Assembly: GCA_964619935.1 (NCBI GenBank)
Contig: CAZUGO010000063.1
Location: forward strand, 1 to 64,000
Direction of reading: 5' to 3'
DNA: 64,000 nucleotides
DNA from: CAZUGO01 sp964619935
GTDB lineage: Bacteria > Planctomycetota > Phycisphaerae > UBA1845 > CAIVHJ01
A model generated the notes under the pieces. It was not told the DNA's origin and did no database searches. It saw nothing but the letters and a program-made list of their open reading frames with translations. Of this stretch, positions 41,574 through 50,352 are shown piece after piece; the stretch's first letter is position 1, and every line of letters starts with the position of its first letter. The position numbers were made by a program, and so were the translations under genes.

Positions 41574-42619
41574 CAGTGCTGACTCCCTGCGGAGGCCCGA
41601 TCGACCGCGATCGCGGCGCCCCGCTGCCGATTTAGCTGCTCGGCCCGACCGGCGACCCGCAACGACGGATCGCGGGTCAGACGCTCGATGAGATCCCAGA
41701 CCTCCTGGACCCTGAGGTTGGCGGCCGCATCCAAGGCGGCCAGCAGATAATCATCCACCCGCTGCGGCGACAAGCCGCGCTCGACGTCCGGCCCTCCGGG
41801 CACCGCGTAGTGCACCCGCTGCTGTTCCCAATATCCCCGGGTCAGCATATCCAGGATCGCCGGTAACGCCAAAGCGCTCTTGAGACGGGCCAGGGTCAGC
41901 GTGGCATTCCAATAGAGATCCCGGGCTTTGGCCTCGCCCAGTTGGGCCCGCCGCAGGGCCTCGATGGCGGCGGAATCGTCGGGCGAAGCCAAGTTGGTCA
42001 GCGCCACGCAGGCATACACCTGAACCACGGTCTCGTCATCGCTCAGACGAGCAGTGATCGCGGCGATGGCCGTTCGGGCTTCCGGCACATGCCCCATCAA
42101 CGACAATGCGCGCAGGGCCTCACGCCGCAGGTCGGCGTCATCCCGATCCAAAGCACCAATCAACAGCGGCAACGCTTGCACCGCTCCGGAGCGGGCCGTG
42201 GCATGCATCACGAAAAACAACCGCTGCCGCACCAGTTGCTCCGGATTCTCACTGGCCTCAAAGTCGCGCTCCAACAGGCGGACCAGCCGATCCTGGATCT
42301 CCGGACGATCCTCGGGAGCGATCTCCTGATCCAGTTGCTCGAGCCGCAGGGCCAACTCCTGGGCGGCCTGCCAGACCTCCTTGTCGTGCGGCATCAACGC
42401 AAACCGGGCGGTTCTCTGCCCGCTGCTCGATTCCAACATCTCCAGGATCTCGGTGATCGGCCGTTCCCTGTTGCTGGCGATGGCCCCGAACGACAACACC
42501 ACCACCACGGCGCACAGGACAATGACCATTACAATGATGAATGGCACCATGAACAATCGCCCCAGGAGGAAGCGATCGGGTGCCCGGGAACCAGGGGATG
42601 TGTCCGGCCGGTCAGACAT
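41573..42619 (-). CDS. HEAT-repeat membrane protein
   Basis: A 348-residue protein with one N-terminal membrane helix (residues about 18-45, M-V-P-F-I-I-V-M-V-I-V-L-C-A-V-V) and a soluble part made of HEAT-like helical repeats. Examples are A-L-P-L-L-I-G-A-L-D-R-D-D-A-D-L-R-R-E-A-L-R-A-L and similar pairs. It is the first gene of the quinol oxidoreductase unit and overlaps the ferredoxin-Rieske start by one base, so it may be an assembly or accessory factor. The ATG at 42619 is favoured because a good promoter ends at 42663, ruling out the upstream TTG at 42694. Confidence 0.8.
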   Translation of the reverse strand: MSDRPDTSPGSRAPDRFLLGRLFMVPFIIVMVIVLCAVVVVLSFGAIASNRERPITEILEMLESSSGQRTARFALMPHDKEVWQAAQELALRLEQLDQEIAPEDRPEIQDRLVRLLERDFEASENPEQLVRQRLFFVMHATARSGAVQALPLLIGALDRDDADLRREALRALSLMGHVPEARTAIAAITARLSDDETVVQVYACVALTNLASPDDSAAIEALRRAQLGEAKARDLYWNATLTLARLKSALALPAILDMLTRGYWEQQRVHYAVPGGPDVERGLSPQRVDDYLLAALDAAANLRVQEVWDLIERLTRDPSLRVAGRAEQLNRQRGAAIAVDRASAGSQH

Positions 42620-42662
42620 TGTGGAGGATTGATTCACCAGTTCGTGACGAATTTCACTAAGC

Positions 42663-42691
42663 ACTATATGCGGCTTTACTCTATATTGCAA
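42663..42691 (-). promoter_or_regulatory. sigma70-type promoter of the Rieske / cytochrome b operon
   Basis: On the minus strand TTGCAA (42691-42686), 17 bases, then TATAGT (42668-42663). Transcription would start near 42656, about 37 bases before the HEAT gene ATG. Confidence 0.65.
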
Positions 42692-43125
42692 CAAGGTTTA
42701 CAGACAATTGTGCGCCCCGGTCGGCACCCGGTCCCCGGGGCGGTGCCATCCGGACGCTCGCCGCCGTCCGGATGTGTTTGGCGGGCATAGGGGGTTCGGA
42801 CGGCCGCGGTCGCGCACTTCACCCGCAGGCCGTCGGGAGCCCCGCAGCCAACCCGGCCGGTCCTGCAGCGCAAGCGCCGGAACCGCGGGCGCGAACCGGC
42901 GACCCGGGCCGACCACCGGCCCGGGCTGCCGCGCCCGAAAGTCGATCGGCGGCATCGAGGACCGTGCGCCGCCAGCCCAGCCCGCCGGACCCTTGCATTC
43001 GGAGCAACCTTGTCATAATCTGTGGCGGCGACCGCGCGAAAGTGGGAGGGCACTCGCGGTATCGGCCTGCGCCGGCAACATGATCATCTATAGTGTCAAG
43101 ATGTTTTGATTAGGGGGGTGTCTCC
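42692..43125. other. gene-free gap
   Basis: No convincing gene is seen in this GC-rich interval between the divergent HEAT and TPR genes. Its right end has TATAGT at 43089-43094 with no clear -35 box, and a GGGGGG-rich ribosome site before the ATG at 43126. Confidence 0.5.
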
Positions 43126-44121
43126 ATGCTTGCGCACCAGGAGATTCAGGAAATCGACCAGCTCATCGGGCGCAACGAGACCGAGGCCGCCGACAAGCGG
43201 TTGAAGTCCGCCGCCGCCGCCCATCAGGAGGATGCCTCATGGTGGCTGCTGCGCGGCAAGGTCGCCGAGAAGCGCGGGGATCGCGACCAGGCCGCCGTGT
43301 GCCTCGAAAAAGCCATTGCCTTGGACCCGGACAACAGCGAAGCCCTGTTCCAATTGGCCTATCTCGCCGACCTGCACGGCGATGACGAGTTGGCGATGGA
43401 GCTTTACCGGCAGTGTACCAACCACACGCCCATGCACGTCAACGCCATGATCAATCTGGCGGTGCTGCTGGAGGACCAGGGGCGCTACGAGCAAGCCAAG
43501 GTGTACCTCGAGCAGGTGCTCAAGCACCATCCGAACCACAAGCGTGCCGAACTCTTTCTGCGCGACGTGCTCAGCTCCATGGACATGTACTACGACGAGG
43601 ATCTGGAGCGGAACCGCGAAAAGCGGAACGCCGTGCTGGACATTCCCATCTCGGATTTCGAACTCAGCGTCCGCAGCCGCAATTGCCTCAAGAAGATGGA
43701 CATCAACTCGCTGGGGGACCTGCTGAAGACCACCGAAGCGGAGCTGCTCTCCTACAAGAATTTCGGCGAGACCTCGCTGAACGAAATCAAGGCGATGCTC
43801 CGCCAGAAGGGCTTGCGTTTGGGTCAAGCGTTGGACGACGATCAGTTCAAACGAACCAACCTGGGACTGTCCGTGCTGGCGCCCGTGTCTTCCGGCGGCG
43901 ACCCGGCGCTGCTGAGCACGCCGGTCAGCGAGTTGGAGTTGTCCGTGCGCTCCCGCAAGTGTCTGCAACGGCTGGGGATCAGCACCCTGGGAGAGTTGGC
44001 GTCGCGTACCGAAGCCGAGTTGCTCAGCGCCAAGAACTTCGGTCAGACCTCGCTTGACGAGATCAAACAGCGGCTGACGGCCAGTGGCTTGTCTTTGCGA
44101 AAGCTGGACGGCCGTTCGTAA
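43126..44121 (+). CDS. TPR protein with two RNA-polymerase-alpha C-terminal-domain modules
   Basis: A 331-residue protein. Residues about 1-150 form three to four TPR units (W-W-L-L-R-G-K-V-A-E, A-L-F-Q-L-A-Y-L-A, A-M-I-N-L-A-V-L-L-E). Two copies of an alpha-CTD-like helix-hairpin-helix module follow. The first starts L-D-I-P-I-S-D-F-E-L-S-V-R-S-R-N-C-L-K (near 175), the second T-P-V-S-E-L-E-L-S-V-R-S-R-K-C-L-Q-R-L (near 267). Each ends in K-N-F-G-x-T-S-L-x-E-I-K. In RNA polymerase this module binds UP elements and activators. Here it is detached from the polymerase core and doubled, suggesting a DNA- or RNAP-binding adaptor. Confidence 0.9.
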   Translation: MLAHQEIQEIDQLIGRNETEAADKRLKSAAAAHQEDASWWLLRGKVAEKRGDRDQAAVCLEKAIALDPDNSEALFQLAYLADLHGDDELAMELYRQCTNHTPMHVNAMINLAVLLEDQGRYEQAKVYLEQVLKHHPNHKRAELFLRDVLSSMDMYYDEDLERNREKRNAVLDIPISDFELSVRSRNCLKKMDINSLGDLLKTTEAELLSYKNFGETSLNEIKAMLRQKGLRLGQALDDDQFKRTNLGLSVLAPVSSGGDPALLSTPVSELELSVRSRKCLQRLGISTLGELASRTEAELLSAKNFGQTSLDEIKQRLTASGLSLRKLDGRS

Positions 44122-44156
44122 TCGGATCCATCCCTTCACTCACGACGAGCGCTGAA

Positions 44157-45431
44157 ATGCTGATGCGAAGCCGTGCCGCGGTCACGTCCGGAGTCTTCTG
44201 TGTGGCCGTGATGCTGAACGGCTGCAGCCGCGGATCCGGCCCGGGAGAAGGGTCGGCCCTGGAGCTTCCCGAGATCCGCCGCCTCGGTCGTGGCGGCGGA
44301 CCGGACATTCGGGCGCTGCTCCTGGAACGGGTCGAGCAGTTGGCGGTGGCGGTGACCGGCCCGTGCGAAGTCCGCCAGGGGCGAGCGGTCCTGGCCCGCG
44401 GCGGCGAGATGCGCGAGATCGTGGTCACGGTGCTCGCGGGCAACCCGCCCCGGCTGCAGATCGGTGCGTTGGCCTGTCCGCCAGGCCCGGTCGAGATCGT
44501 CCCCGACAAACCCAACAGCTTGCGGCTGCGCGGCGGCGCCGCGGGCGCCGAGGTCCGCCGGTACGACGGCCGGCTGCGGCTGGTGCCGCGCGGCGGTCAG
44601 ACGCTGGACGTCATCAACATCCTGCACCTCGAGCACTACGTTCCGGCAGTCCTCGAAGGCGAATTGTATCCCGGCTGGCACATTGAGACCTACCGGGCCC
44701 AGGCCATCGCAGCCCGGACCTATGCCCTGTACCAGATGCAGACCTTCGGCCTGGACCACGACTACGACCTGAGATCCACCGAAGCATCACAGGTCTACCG
44801 CGGGGGGGCCGGCATTCCGGCGGACTCCAAGGCCATGCGCGCCGTGCTGGACACCTGCGGAGTCGTGTGCTCGTGGCCATCGCCGATTGGCGAGAAGATT
44901 TTCTGCACCTACTTCAGTTCGGCCTGTGGCGGCCGCAGCCAGGATGCCGCCCGGGTCTTCAACAGCCCGACGATCACGCCTTTGTCCGGCGGGGTCAACT
45001 GCACCTACTGCCGAATCGGCGGCAATGCCTACCGCTGGGGCCCGGTGCGCCTCAGCAAATCAGAACTGACCCGCCTGCTGGTGGATCGCTTTCCGCAATA
45101 CGGCCAGTTGGGCACCATCGAGACCATCGAGGCAATTTCCTGGGCCGAGGACGGCCGGCCGCTGCGACTGCGATTGCGTGCCGCCGGCGGACAGTCCAGC
45201 GAGGTGGATTCCTATCCGTTTCGGCTGGCGATCGGCGGGCATCGCCTGCGCAGCAACCACTTTGAGGTCGTTGACCAGGGCGGTTCGGTCGAGTTTCGTA
45301 ACGGCCGTGGGTTCGGGCACGCCGTCGGCCTTTGCCAGTGGGGTGCCGAGGGCCAGGCCCGCATGGGGCGCAAGGCCTCGCAGATCCTGGCGTTTTATTA
45401 TCCGGAGTCCCGGCTGCGGCGCGCCTATTGA
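44157..45431 (+). CDS. SpoIID/LytB-domain lipoprotein
   Basis: A 424-residue lipoprotein with lipobox V-M-L-N-G-C at about residues 18-23. The SpoIID domain covers about 155-420. It shows L-E-H-Y-V-P-A-V-L-E-G-E-L-Y-P-G-W-H, with the Glu aligned to the catalytic residue of SpoIID-type lytic transglycosylases. It also has Q-A-I-A-A-R-T-Y-A-L-Y, Y-F-S-S-A-C-G-G-R-S and G-R-G-F-G-H-A-V-G-L-C-Q-W-G-A. SpoIID cleaves stem-less peptidoglycan in spore formers; in planctomycetes the family is common and its target is unclear. It follows the TPR gene by 35 bases, so it is probably co-transcribed. Confidence 0.9.
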   Translation: MLMRSRAAVTSGVFCVAVMLNGCSRGSGPGEGSALELPEIRRLGRGGGPDIRALLLERVEQLAVAVTGPCEVRQGRAVLARGGEMREIVVTVLAGNPPRLQIGALACPPGPVEIVPDKPNSLRLRGGAAGAEVRRYDGRLRLVPRGGQTLDVINILHLEHYVPAVLEGELYPGWHIETYRAQAIAARTYALYQMQTFGLDHDYDLRSTEASQVYRGGAGIPADSKAMRAVLDTCGVVCSWPSPIGEKIFCTYFSSACGGRSQDAARVFNSPTITPLSGGVNCTYCRIGGNAYRWGPVRLSKSELTRLLVDRFPQYGQLGTIETIEAISWAEDGRPLRLRLRAAGGQSSEVDSYPFRLAIGGHRLRSNHFEVVDQGGSVEFRNGRGFGHAVGLCQWGAEGQARMGRKASQILAFYYPESRLRRAY

Positions 45432-45527
45432 GCCGCGGCCGCCCGGGCGGCGGTCCGGTATTCAGCGCAGCTCCCATAACGATGACCCGCGGTTCTGAGC
45501 GACTCGAGCCCAACCGATACCAGATAG

Positions 45528-46610
45528 GTGCAACCAACCCAGGCCCAACTTGCGCGCAGCGGCCGCCTGCTGCTCCTACTGGCGGCCGCCCAGACGCTGC
45601 TCACCGGCGGCGGCGTGGCGGCGGTGTTGCTGTGGTCGCAATCGGAAGCCACCGAACTGATCACCGCCCGATTGCTGTCCTGGGCAGCCATGTCCTCGCA
45701 GGCCTGGACGGTGGCCGGTGCCCCGCTTTCCGGAGAACTGCAGGCCATCGCTTCCCCCATCCACCGGGTGGCCGCCACTGCCGTCGCTTTGTTGACCATC
45801 ACCAACCTGATGCTTTCGGTCTGGCTGTTCCGGGGGTACGCCGGGCGGATGACCCGGCTGAATGCGAACCTGGAAGACCTCGCCGAACAGCGCGGCGGTG
45901 ACCTGATCAGAGCGCGGGACGCGGTCATCGTGGGGCTGGCCAAGCTTGCGGAATTTCGGGACGCCGACACCGGGCAGCATCTCGATCGCATCGGTCGTTA
46001 TGTCGAGATCCTGGCCAAGGGGCTGCGCAGCCGCGAGCCGCAGCGCTATGGCCAATTGACCGACGCCTGGATTCACAACCTGGTAGTCGGATCCGCACTG
46101 CACGACATCGGCAAGGTGGGCATTCCCGACCGTGTCTTGGGCAAGCCGGGGGCCTTGACCCCAGAGGAGCGCAGCCTGATTGAGGACCATCCGATCATCG
46201 GTGGTGAGTGCATCCAAGCCATGGAGCAGGAATTGGGCGATTCGTCGTTCCTGACCCTGGCCCGCGAGATCGCCTATTCGCATCATGAATGGTGGGACGG
46301 GACCGGGTATCCGTTCCGCCTGGAAGGGCCCGCCATCCCGCTGTCGGCCCGCATTGTCGCTTTGGCCGACGTCTACGACGCCTTGACCACGCAGCGCCCG
46401 TACAAGCCGGGGCTGGCGCACGAACGCTGCCGCGAGGTCATCCTCAGCGGGGCCGGAACCCAGTTCGACCCCGAGATGGTCACCGAGTTTCTGGCCCAGG
46501 AGGACGCTTTTCAGCGCACCGCCTCTGAAATGCAGCGCAACGATCTGGAAGCACACCCGGCCTGCGATCCCGCCCTGGACCTGATGGTCCGCGAACTCAG
46601 TCGGACATAG
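45528..46610 (+). CDS. membrane-anchored HD-GYP domain protein
   Basis: A 360-residue protein starting at GTG 45528. Two membrane helices (about residues 12-38 and 80-105) flank a short periplasmic loop, followed by an HD-GYP domain (about 130-335). Its motifs are R-D-A-D-T-G-Q-H-L-D-R-I, H-D-I-G-K-V-G-I-P-D, H-P-I-I-G-G, H-H-E-W-W-D-G-T-G-Y-P and A-D-V-Y-D-A-L-T. HD-GYP enzymes hydrolyse cyclic di-GMP (or cGAMP); the signature G-T-G-Y-P is intact. The loop could sense a periplasmic signal. It is separated from the SpoIID gene by about 95 bases. Confidence 0.9.
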   Translation: MQPTQAQLARSGRLLLLLAAAQTLLTGGGVAAVLLWSQSEATELITARLLSWAAMSSQAWTVAGAPLSGELQAIASPIHRVAATAVALLTITNLMLSVWLFRGYAGRMTRLNANLEDLAEQRGGDLIRARDAVIVGLAKLAEFRDADTGQHLDRIGRYVEILAKGLRSREPQRYGQLTDAWIHNLVVGSALHDIGKVGIPDRVLGKPGALTPEERSLIEDHPIIGGECIQAMEQELGDSSFLTLAREIAYSHHEWWDGTGYPFRLEGPAIPLSARIVALADVYDALTTQRPYKPGLAHERCREVILSGAGTQFDPEMVTEFLAQEDAFQRTASEMQRNDLEAHPACDPALDLMVRELSRT

Positions 46611-46718
46611 CCGCCGGCCCGGCGCCACCGGCCAGCAGGCAGAGGACCGCCGCCACCAGCGCGGGGGTGTCCATGACCGTTCGATGGTCGCGGAACCGGC
46701 GGGCCTCGGCCGGACGGA

Positions 46719-48041
46719 CTACTGCGGGCGGCCCGGTTGCCACCGGCGGATGATCAAGGTGTCGTTCTGCCCGCCAAATCCGAAGCTGTTGGAGAGCGCC
46801 GTGGTCACCGGCGCTCGGCGGGCGTGGTTGGGGACGTAGTCCAGGTCGCAGGCTGGGTCGGGAGTCTTGAAGTTCATGGTCGGCGGAATGATCCCGTCGC
46901 GAATCGCCAGAATGCAGGTGATCAACTCGACCGCACCGGCGGCGGCGATGAGGTGGCCCATCATCGACTTGATGCTGCTGATCGGCACCCGGGGGGCCCG
47001 GGACCCGAAAACCTTGCGAATGGCCAGGGTCTCGATGGAGTCGTTTTCTTTGGTGCCGGTCCCGTGGGCATTAATGTAATCGATGTCGGCCGGCGTCAGG
47101 CCGGCATCCTTGATGGCCAGACGCATGGCGGCGGAACTGCCTCGGGCATCCTCGTGGATGTCGGTCACGCGAAAGGCATCGGCGGTAGAGCCGTAGCCGA
47201 CGACCTCGGCGTGAATCGCGGCCCCTCGGGCCAGGGCATGATCGAGCGCTTCGAGAATAATGATTCCGGCGCCTTCACCCAGCACGAAGCCGTCGCGCTC
47301 CCGATCGAACGGACGCGACGCCCGGGCCGGATGGTCATTGCGGGTCGACAGCGCCGTCAGGCGGTTGAACCCGGTGACGCCCAGCGGATGGATCATGCTG
47401 TGCGTCCCGCCGGAGATGACCACGTCGACGTCGCTGCGGCGGATCCAGCCGCAGGCCTCGCCGATGGCCTGCGTGCTGGCAGCGCAGGCGGTCAGGGTGT
47501 CAAAGTTCGGTCCCTGGGCGTCGAAGAAGCACGCCAGGTGGGCCCCGGCGAGGTTGGGATCCTGCTGATGTTCGAATTCGACGCTGAACCGGCCGTAGGC
47601 CTGCTCCGCCCAGCGAACGGCGTCCAGCGCGCCGGCCTGCGGATCCCAGGCGATGACGCCCGCGCGGGCCACGTTCTCGAAATCCAGCGGCGCTTCGCCG
47701 GCGCCGAGGTACACCCCGACTCGAGTGGGATTCAAGCCGCTCAACCCGGACAACCCGGCATGATCCCAGGCCATCTTCGCGGCACTCAGGGCAAAGGCTG
47801 AGTTGCGGCTGGCATCGGCGTGGCGCTCGGCGGCCTCAGGACCCACGAACTGGGCCAGGTCGAAGTCCTTGACCTCGGCAGAGAAGGTCGTCGGAAAGGT
47901 CGCGGCCTCGAACAAGGTCGTGGCCGCGATTCCGCTGGCGCCTGACAACAGGTTCTGCCAAACCTGCTCGAGGTCATGTCCCAGTGGTGTGACCCAGCCC
48001 ATCCCGGTCACCACCACCCGTTTTCGATTGCCCTGGCCCAT
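46719..48041 (-). CDS. beta-ketoacyl-ACP synthase (KS-alpha-like, catalytically intact)
   Basis: A 440-residue FabF-like condensing enzyme. The thiolase-fold triad is complete: T-A-C-A-A-S-T with Cys near 186, N-A-H-G-T-G-T with the first His, and M-M-G-H-L-I-A-A-A-G with the second, preceded by the conserved K-S. It ends N-S-F-G-F-G-G-Q-N. It should carry out decarboxylative Claisen condensation of malonyl-ACP with an acyl thioester. It is the last of five tightly packed genes, 21 bases after its inactive partner, as in KS/CLF pairs of type II polyketide and aryl-polyene systems. Confidence 0.92.
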   Translation of the reverse strand: MGQGNRKRVVVTGMGWVTPLGHDLEQVWQNLLSGASGIAATTLFEAATFPTTFSAEVKDFDLAQFVGPEAAERHADASRNSAFALSAAKMAWDHAGLSGLSGLNPTRVGVYLGAGEAPLDFENVARAGVIAWDPQAGALDAVRWAEQAYGRFSVEFEHQQDPNLAGAHLACFFDAQGPNFDTLTACAASTQAIGEACGWIRRSDVDVVISGGTHSMIHPLGVTGFNRLTALSTRNDHPARASRPFDRERDGFVLGEGAGIIILEALDHALARGAAIHAEVVGYGSTADAFRVTDIHEDARGSSAAMRLAIKDAGLTPADIDYINAHGTGTKENDSIETLAIRKVFGSRAPRVPISSIKSMMGHLIAAAGAVELITCILAIRDGIIPPTMNFKTPDPACDLDYVPNHARRAPVTTALSNSFGFGGQNDTLIIRRWQPGRPQ

Positions 48042-48062
48042 CGCCTCATGACTCCTTTGATT

Positions 48063-49394
48063 TCAGCGAAACCGCCGGACCACCAGGGCGGCACTTTGCC
48101 CGCCGCTCAGGGCGTAGGCCACACTCAACACGGTCTCGATGCGGGCATCGACCGCCTCGCCGGCGACGAAGTTCAGCCCGCAGCCGGCGGCCGACGGCCG
48201 GGTGTTGACCGACACCGGAATGGTGTTGTGTTTGAGCGCCAGCAAGCCGGCGGCAAAATCGATGGCCCCGCTGCCGGCCCCACTGTTGCCGAGGGCTCCT
48301 TTGATGGCCAGCGCCGGGATGGTCTCGGCGCCCACACCGAACACGGCCCGCAGGGCGGCGGCCTCGCTGCGATCGAATTCAGGAACCCCGCTGCCGAAGG
48401 TGGAAATCAGGCTGACGTCGCCGGCGTCGAGGCCGCCATCGGCCAGCGCCGTGGTGACCGCCAGCGAAATCCCGCGCCCTTGCGGATCGGCATGTTTCCA
48501 ACTGTAGGTGTTCGCGGCGGCCCCGAAACCCACCAGTTCGCCGTAGATGTGGGCGCCGCGGGCCTGGGCGTGATCGAGCGCTTCCAGAATGACCAGCCCG
48601 CCGCCTTCGGAGATTACGCTGCCGGCATGATCCTGGTGGAACGGCCGGCAGGCCGCCTCCGGGTCCTGGTTGTGCCCGCTGGCCACCCGGTCGAACAGAT
48701 CCTGGCGCATCATGCCCATGCAGTTCAGGCGGCTCTCGGCCCCGCCGCAGATGCACACGTCGGCTTGATCGCGCTGGATGGTCCGGAAGGCCTCGCCGAT
48801 GGCATGGTGCGAAGAGGCTTCCCCGCAGGTCATGGTGTTCGACGGCGCCTGGGCGTCGTGCACAATGGTCACGTGACAGGCCAGCATGTTGGGCAGGAAT
48901 TTCAGCAGCCACAGCGGGGTCAGGTTGTACATGCCGTCCTGGCCCCACTGCCGCAGGCTGAAGCGGCCGTCTGCGTCCAGGGCCGAACTCAGGGCCCCAG
49001 CCAGTTCGTTGAGATCGGCGCAGATCAGGCCGGCCCCGATGTTGGCGCCAAAGCGGGTGGGGTCGACATTCGGCGGGCCCTCGACGTCTTTGCGCTCGAT
49101 CAGGCAGCGGGTCTTGAGACCGGCGTCGGCCACCGCCTGGTGGGCGGCGACCATCGCCAGGGTGATGTCACGGCACATGACCTTGACGCTCTTGCGGTAG
49201 CTCTTGGGGATATAGTCCGCCAGGGCGAACGATGGCACCTCGCCGGCCACCTGGGAGCGAAACCGCGACGGATCGAAGGCGGTGATTCGGCGAATGCCGC
49301 TGCGCTTCTCGAGCAGAGCCGACCAGAAATCGTCCTGGCCGATGCCAATCGGCGTCGCCAGCCCCAAACCGGTAATGACCACGCGTCGGGACAT
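48063..49394 (-). CDS. chain-length-factor-like ketosynthase homologue (catalytic triad lost)
   Basis: A 443-residue protein with the full FabF fold and start (R-R-V-V-I-T-G-L-G-L-A-T-P-I-G-I-G). The nucleophile site reads T-M-T-C-G-E-A-S-S-H-H-A-I-G; aligned without gaps to T-A-C-A-x-S-x-H-A-I-G, the Cys position is Glu (near 192). The first His motif has become S-T-F-G-S-G-V, and the second is K-G-A-L-G-N-S-G-A-G, with Asn for His. All three catalytic residues are gone, as in KS-beta/CLF subunits. Inferred role: heterodimer partner of the downstream KS, setting chain length. Confidence 0.88.
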   Translation of the reverse strand: MSRRVVITGLGLATPIGIGQDDFWSALLEKRSGIRRITAFDPSRFRSQVAGEVPSFALADYIPKSYRKSVKVMCRDITLAMVAAHQAVADAGLKTRCLIERKDVEGPPNVDPTRFGANIGAGLICADLNELAGALSSALDADGRFSLRQWGQDGMYNLTPLWLLKFLPNMLACHVTIVHDAQAPSNTMTCGEASSHHAIGEAFRTIQRDQADVCICGGAESRLNCMGMMRQDLFDRVASGHNQDPEAACRPFHQDHAGSVISEGGGLVILEALDHAQARGAHIYGELVGFGAAANTYSWKHADPQGRGISLAVTTALADGGLDAGDVSLISTFGSGVPEFDRSEAAALRAVFGVGAETIPALAIKGALGNSGAGSGAIDFAAGLLALKHNTIPVSVNTRPSAAGCGLNFVAGEAVDARIETVLSVAYALSGGQSAALVVRRFR

Positions 49395-49403
49395 ATCTGG
49401 GCC

Positions 49404-49898
49404 TTATGCGTTCCCGGGATAGTGGCGCAAATCGAGGTCGTAGTGCGCCAACAGGTGCCTGAATTCCTCACCGAACACGAAGTTGTGGTCCGGGATGCCC
49501 ACCTTGGCGCCCGTCGCCCGATCCAGGTGCGAGAACATCAGGTCGACCACGCCAAACGGCTGTCCGTTGTTCAACACCGTTCCGGAGGTGCCGGCACCAC
49601 TGTCGTCAATGGTCTCGATGGCGGCCTGGTAGGTCAACTGGTCCCCGGGGACGGCCAGGCCGTCGAACCGGGCCCGGTTCACTTTGGCGAGGATGACCCG
49701 TTCGCGAAAGTCTCTGGCCTGCCCCACCAGGATGCCGGCGGTCTGGGCCATGCCTTCGATCATCAGGCTCGCCGGCATCAGCGGATAGGCCGGATACTGG
49801 TCGTGCAGATGGTCCTCGGCCCGGCTGACGTTCTTGATGGCGACGGCCCGGGTCCCGGGCTCAAACGCGACAAACCTGTCGATCCAGATCCAACGCAT
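49404..49898 (-). CDS. FabZ/FabA-like hot-dog protein with catalytic His replaced
   Basis: A 164-residue hot-dog protein of the 3-hydroxyacyl-ACP dehydratase family. The helix motif L-M-I-E-G-M-A-Q-T-A-G keeps the acidic residue (Glu near 48). The position of the FabZ His in the H-F-P motif reads D-Q-Y-P-A-Y-P-L-M-P, with Gln near 34. It may bind acyl-ACP without dehydrating it, or partner the other hot-dog protein as a heterodimer. It lies nine bases upstream of the CLF-like gene and about 30 bases after the ACP gene. Confidence 0.85.
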   Translation of the reverse strand: MRWIWIDRFVAFEPGTRAVAIKNVSRAEDHLHDQYPAYPLMPASLMIEGMAQTAGILVGQARDFRERVILAKVNRARFDGLAVPGDQLTYQAAIETIDDSGAGTSGTVLNNGQPFGVVDLMFSHLDRATGAKVGIPDHNFVFGEEFRHLLAHYDLDLRHYPGNA

Positions 49899-49929
49899 GC
49901 GGGCGTGCTCGTCGGCGGCGGTCCGGACC

Positions 49930-50325
49930 TCAGACCGGCTGGCTCAGCTTCTTCTCGATGTAATTCACGATGGTCTTGACGGTGAACAGCGAAGGGACGT
50001 TGTCGACGCCGGGGCTTTTCTCGAATTCGCTGAAATCGGCGTGGGGCATGGCCCGCTTGAGATGCTGCAACCCCGAAGGAGTGAACCGGCCGTCCTCCAC
50101 GTAGTCGGGGTTGTTCACGATGTCGTCGGGAAACAACTCTCCCCGTGGGATCTTGATTCCGAAGGCCTTCTCCAGCCGGAAGACAATGTCCAGAAAATCG
50201 ATGCTCTCGGCACCCAGGTCATTCGTCAAAGTCGCATCCTCCGACACCTCTTCTTCATCCACTCCGAGGGCGTCGACCAGCGTGTTCTGGACCTGAGCAA
50301 AGATCTCATCACGGCTCTTGGCCAT
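49930..50325 (-). CDS. oversized acyl carrier protein
   Basis: A 131-residue carrier protein. Helix I and the phosphopantetheine site are clear: D-L-G-A-E-S-I-D-F-L-D-I-V-F-R-L-E with Ser near 41. The first 57 residues resemble ordinary ACP. After I-K-I-P-R-G-E there are about 45 extra residues (D-D-I-V-N-N-P-D-Y-V-E-D and on), then a closing helix S-L-F-T-V-K-T-I-V-N-Y-I. Standard ACPs are about 78 residues. Its place between the two dehydratase-like genes ties it to this operon rather than to primary fatty acid synthesis. Confidence 0.9.
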   Translation of the reverse strand: MAKSRDEIFAQVQNTLVDALGVDEEEVSEDATLTNDLGAESIDFLDIVFRLEKAFGIKIPRGELFPDDIVNNPDYVEDGRFTPSGLQHLKRAMPHADFSEFEKSPGVDNVPSLFTVKTIVNYIEKKLSQPV

Positions 50326-50352
50326 CGTGTCCGTACCTCCTCACTGCTTAGC

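Noticed and set aside
47976..49979. 667-residue + strand open frame over the CLF-like gene
   Set aside because: Antisense to the CLF-like and dehydratase genes; no family features.
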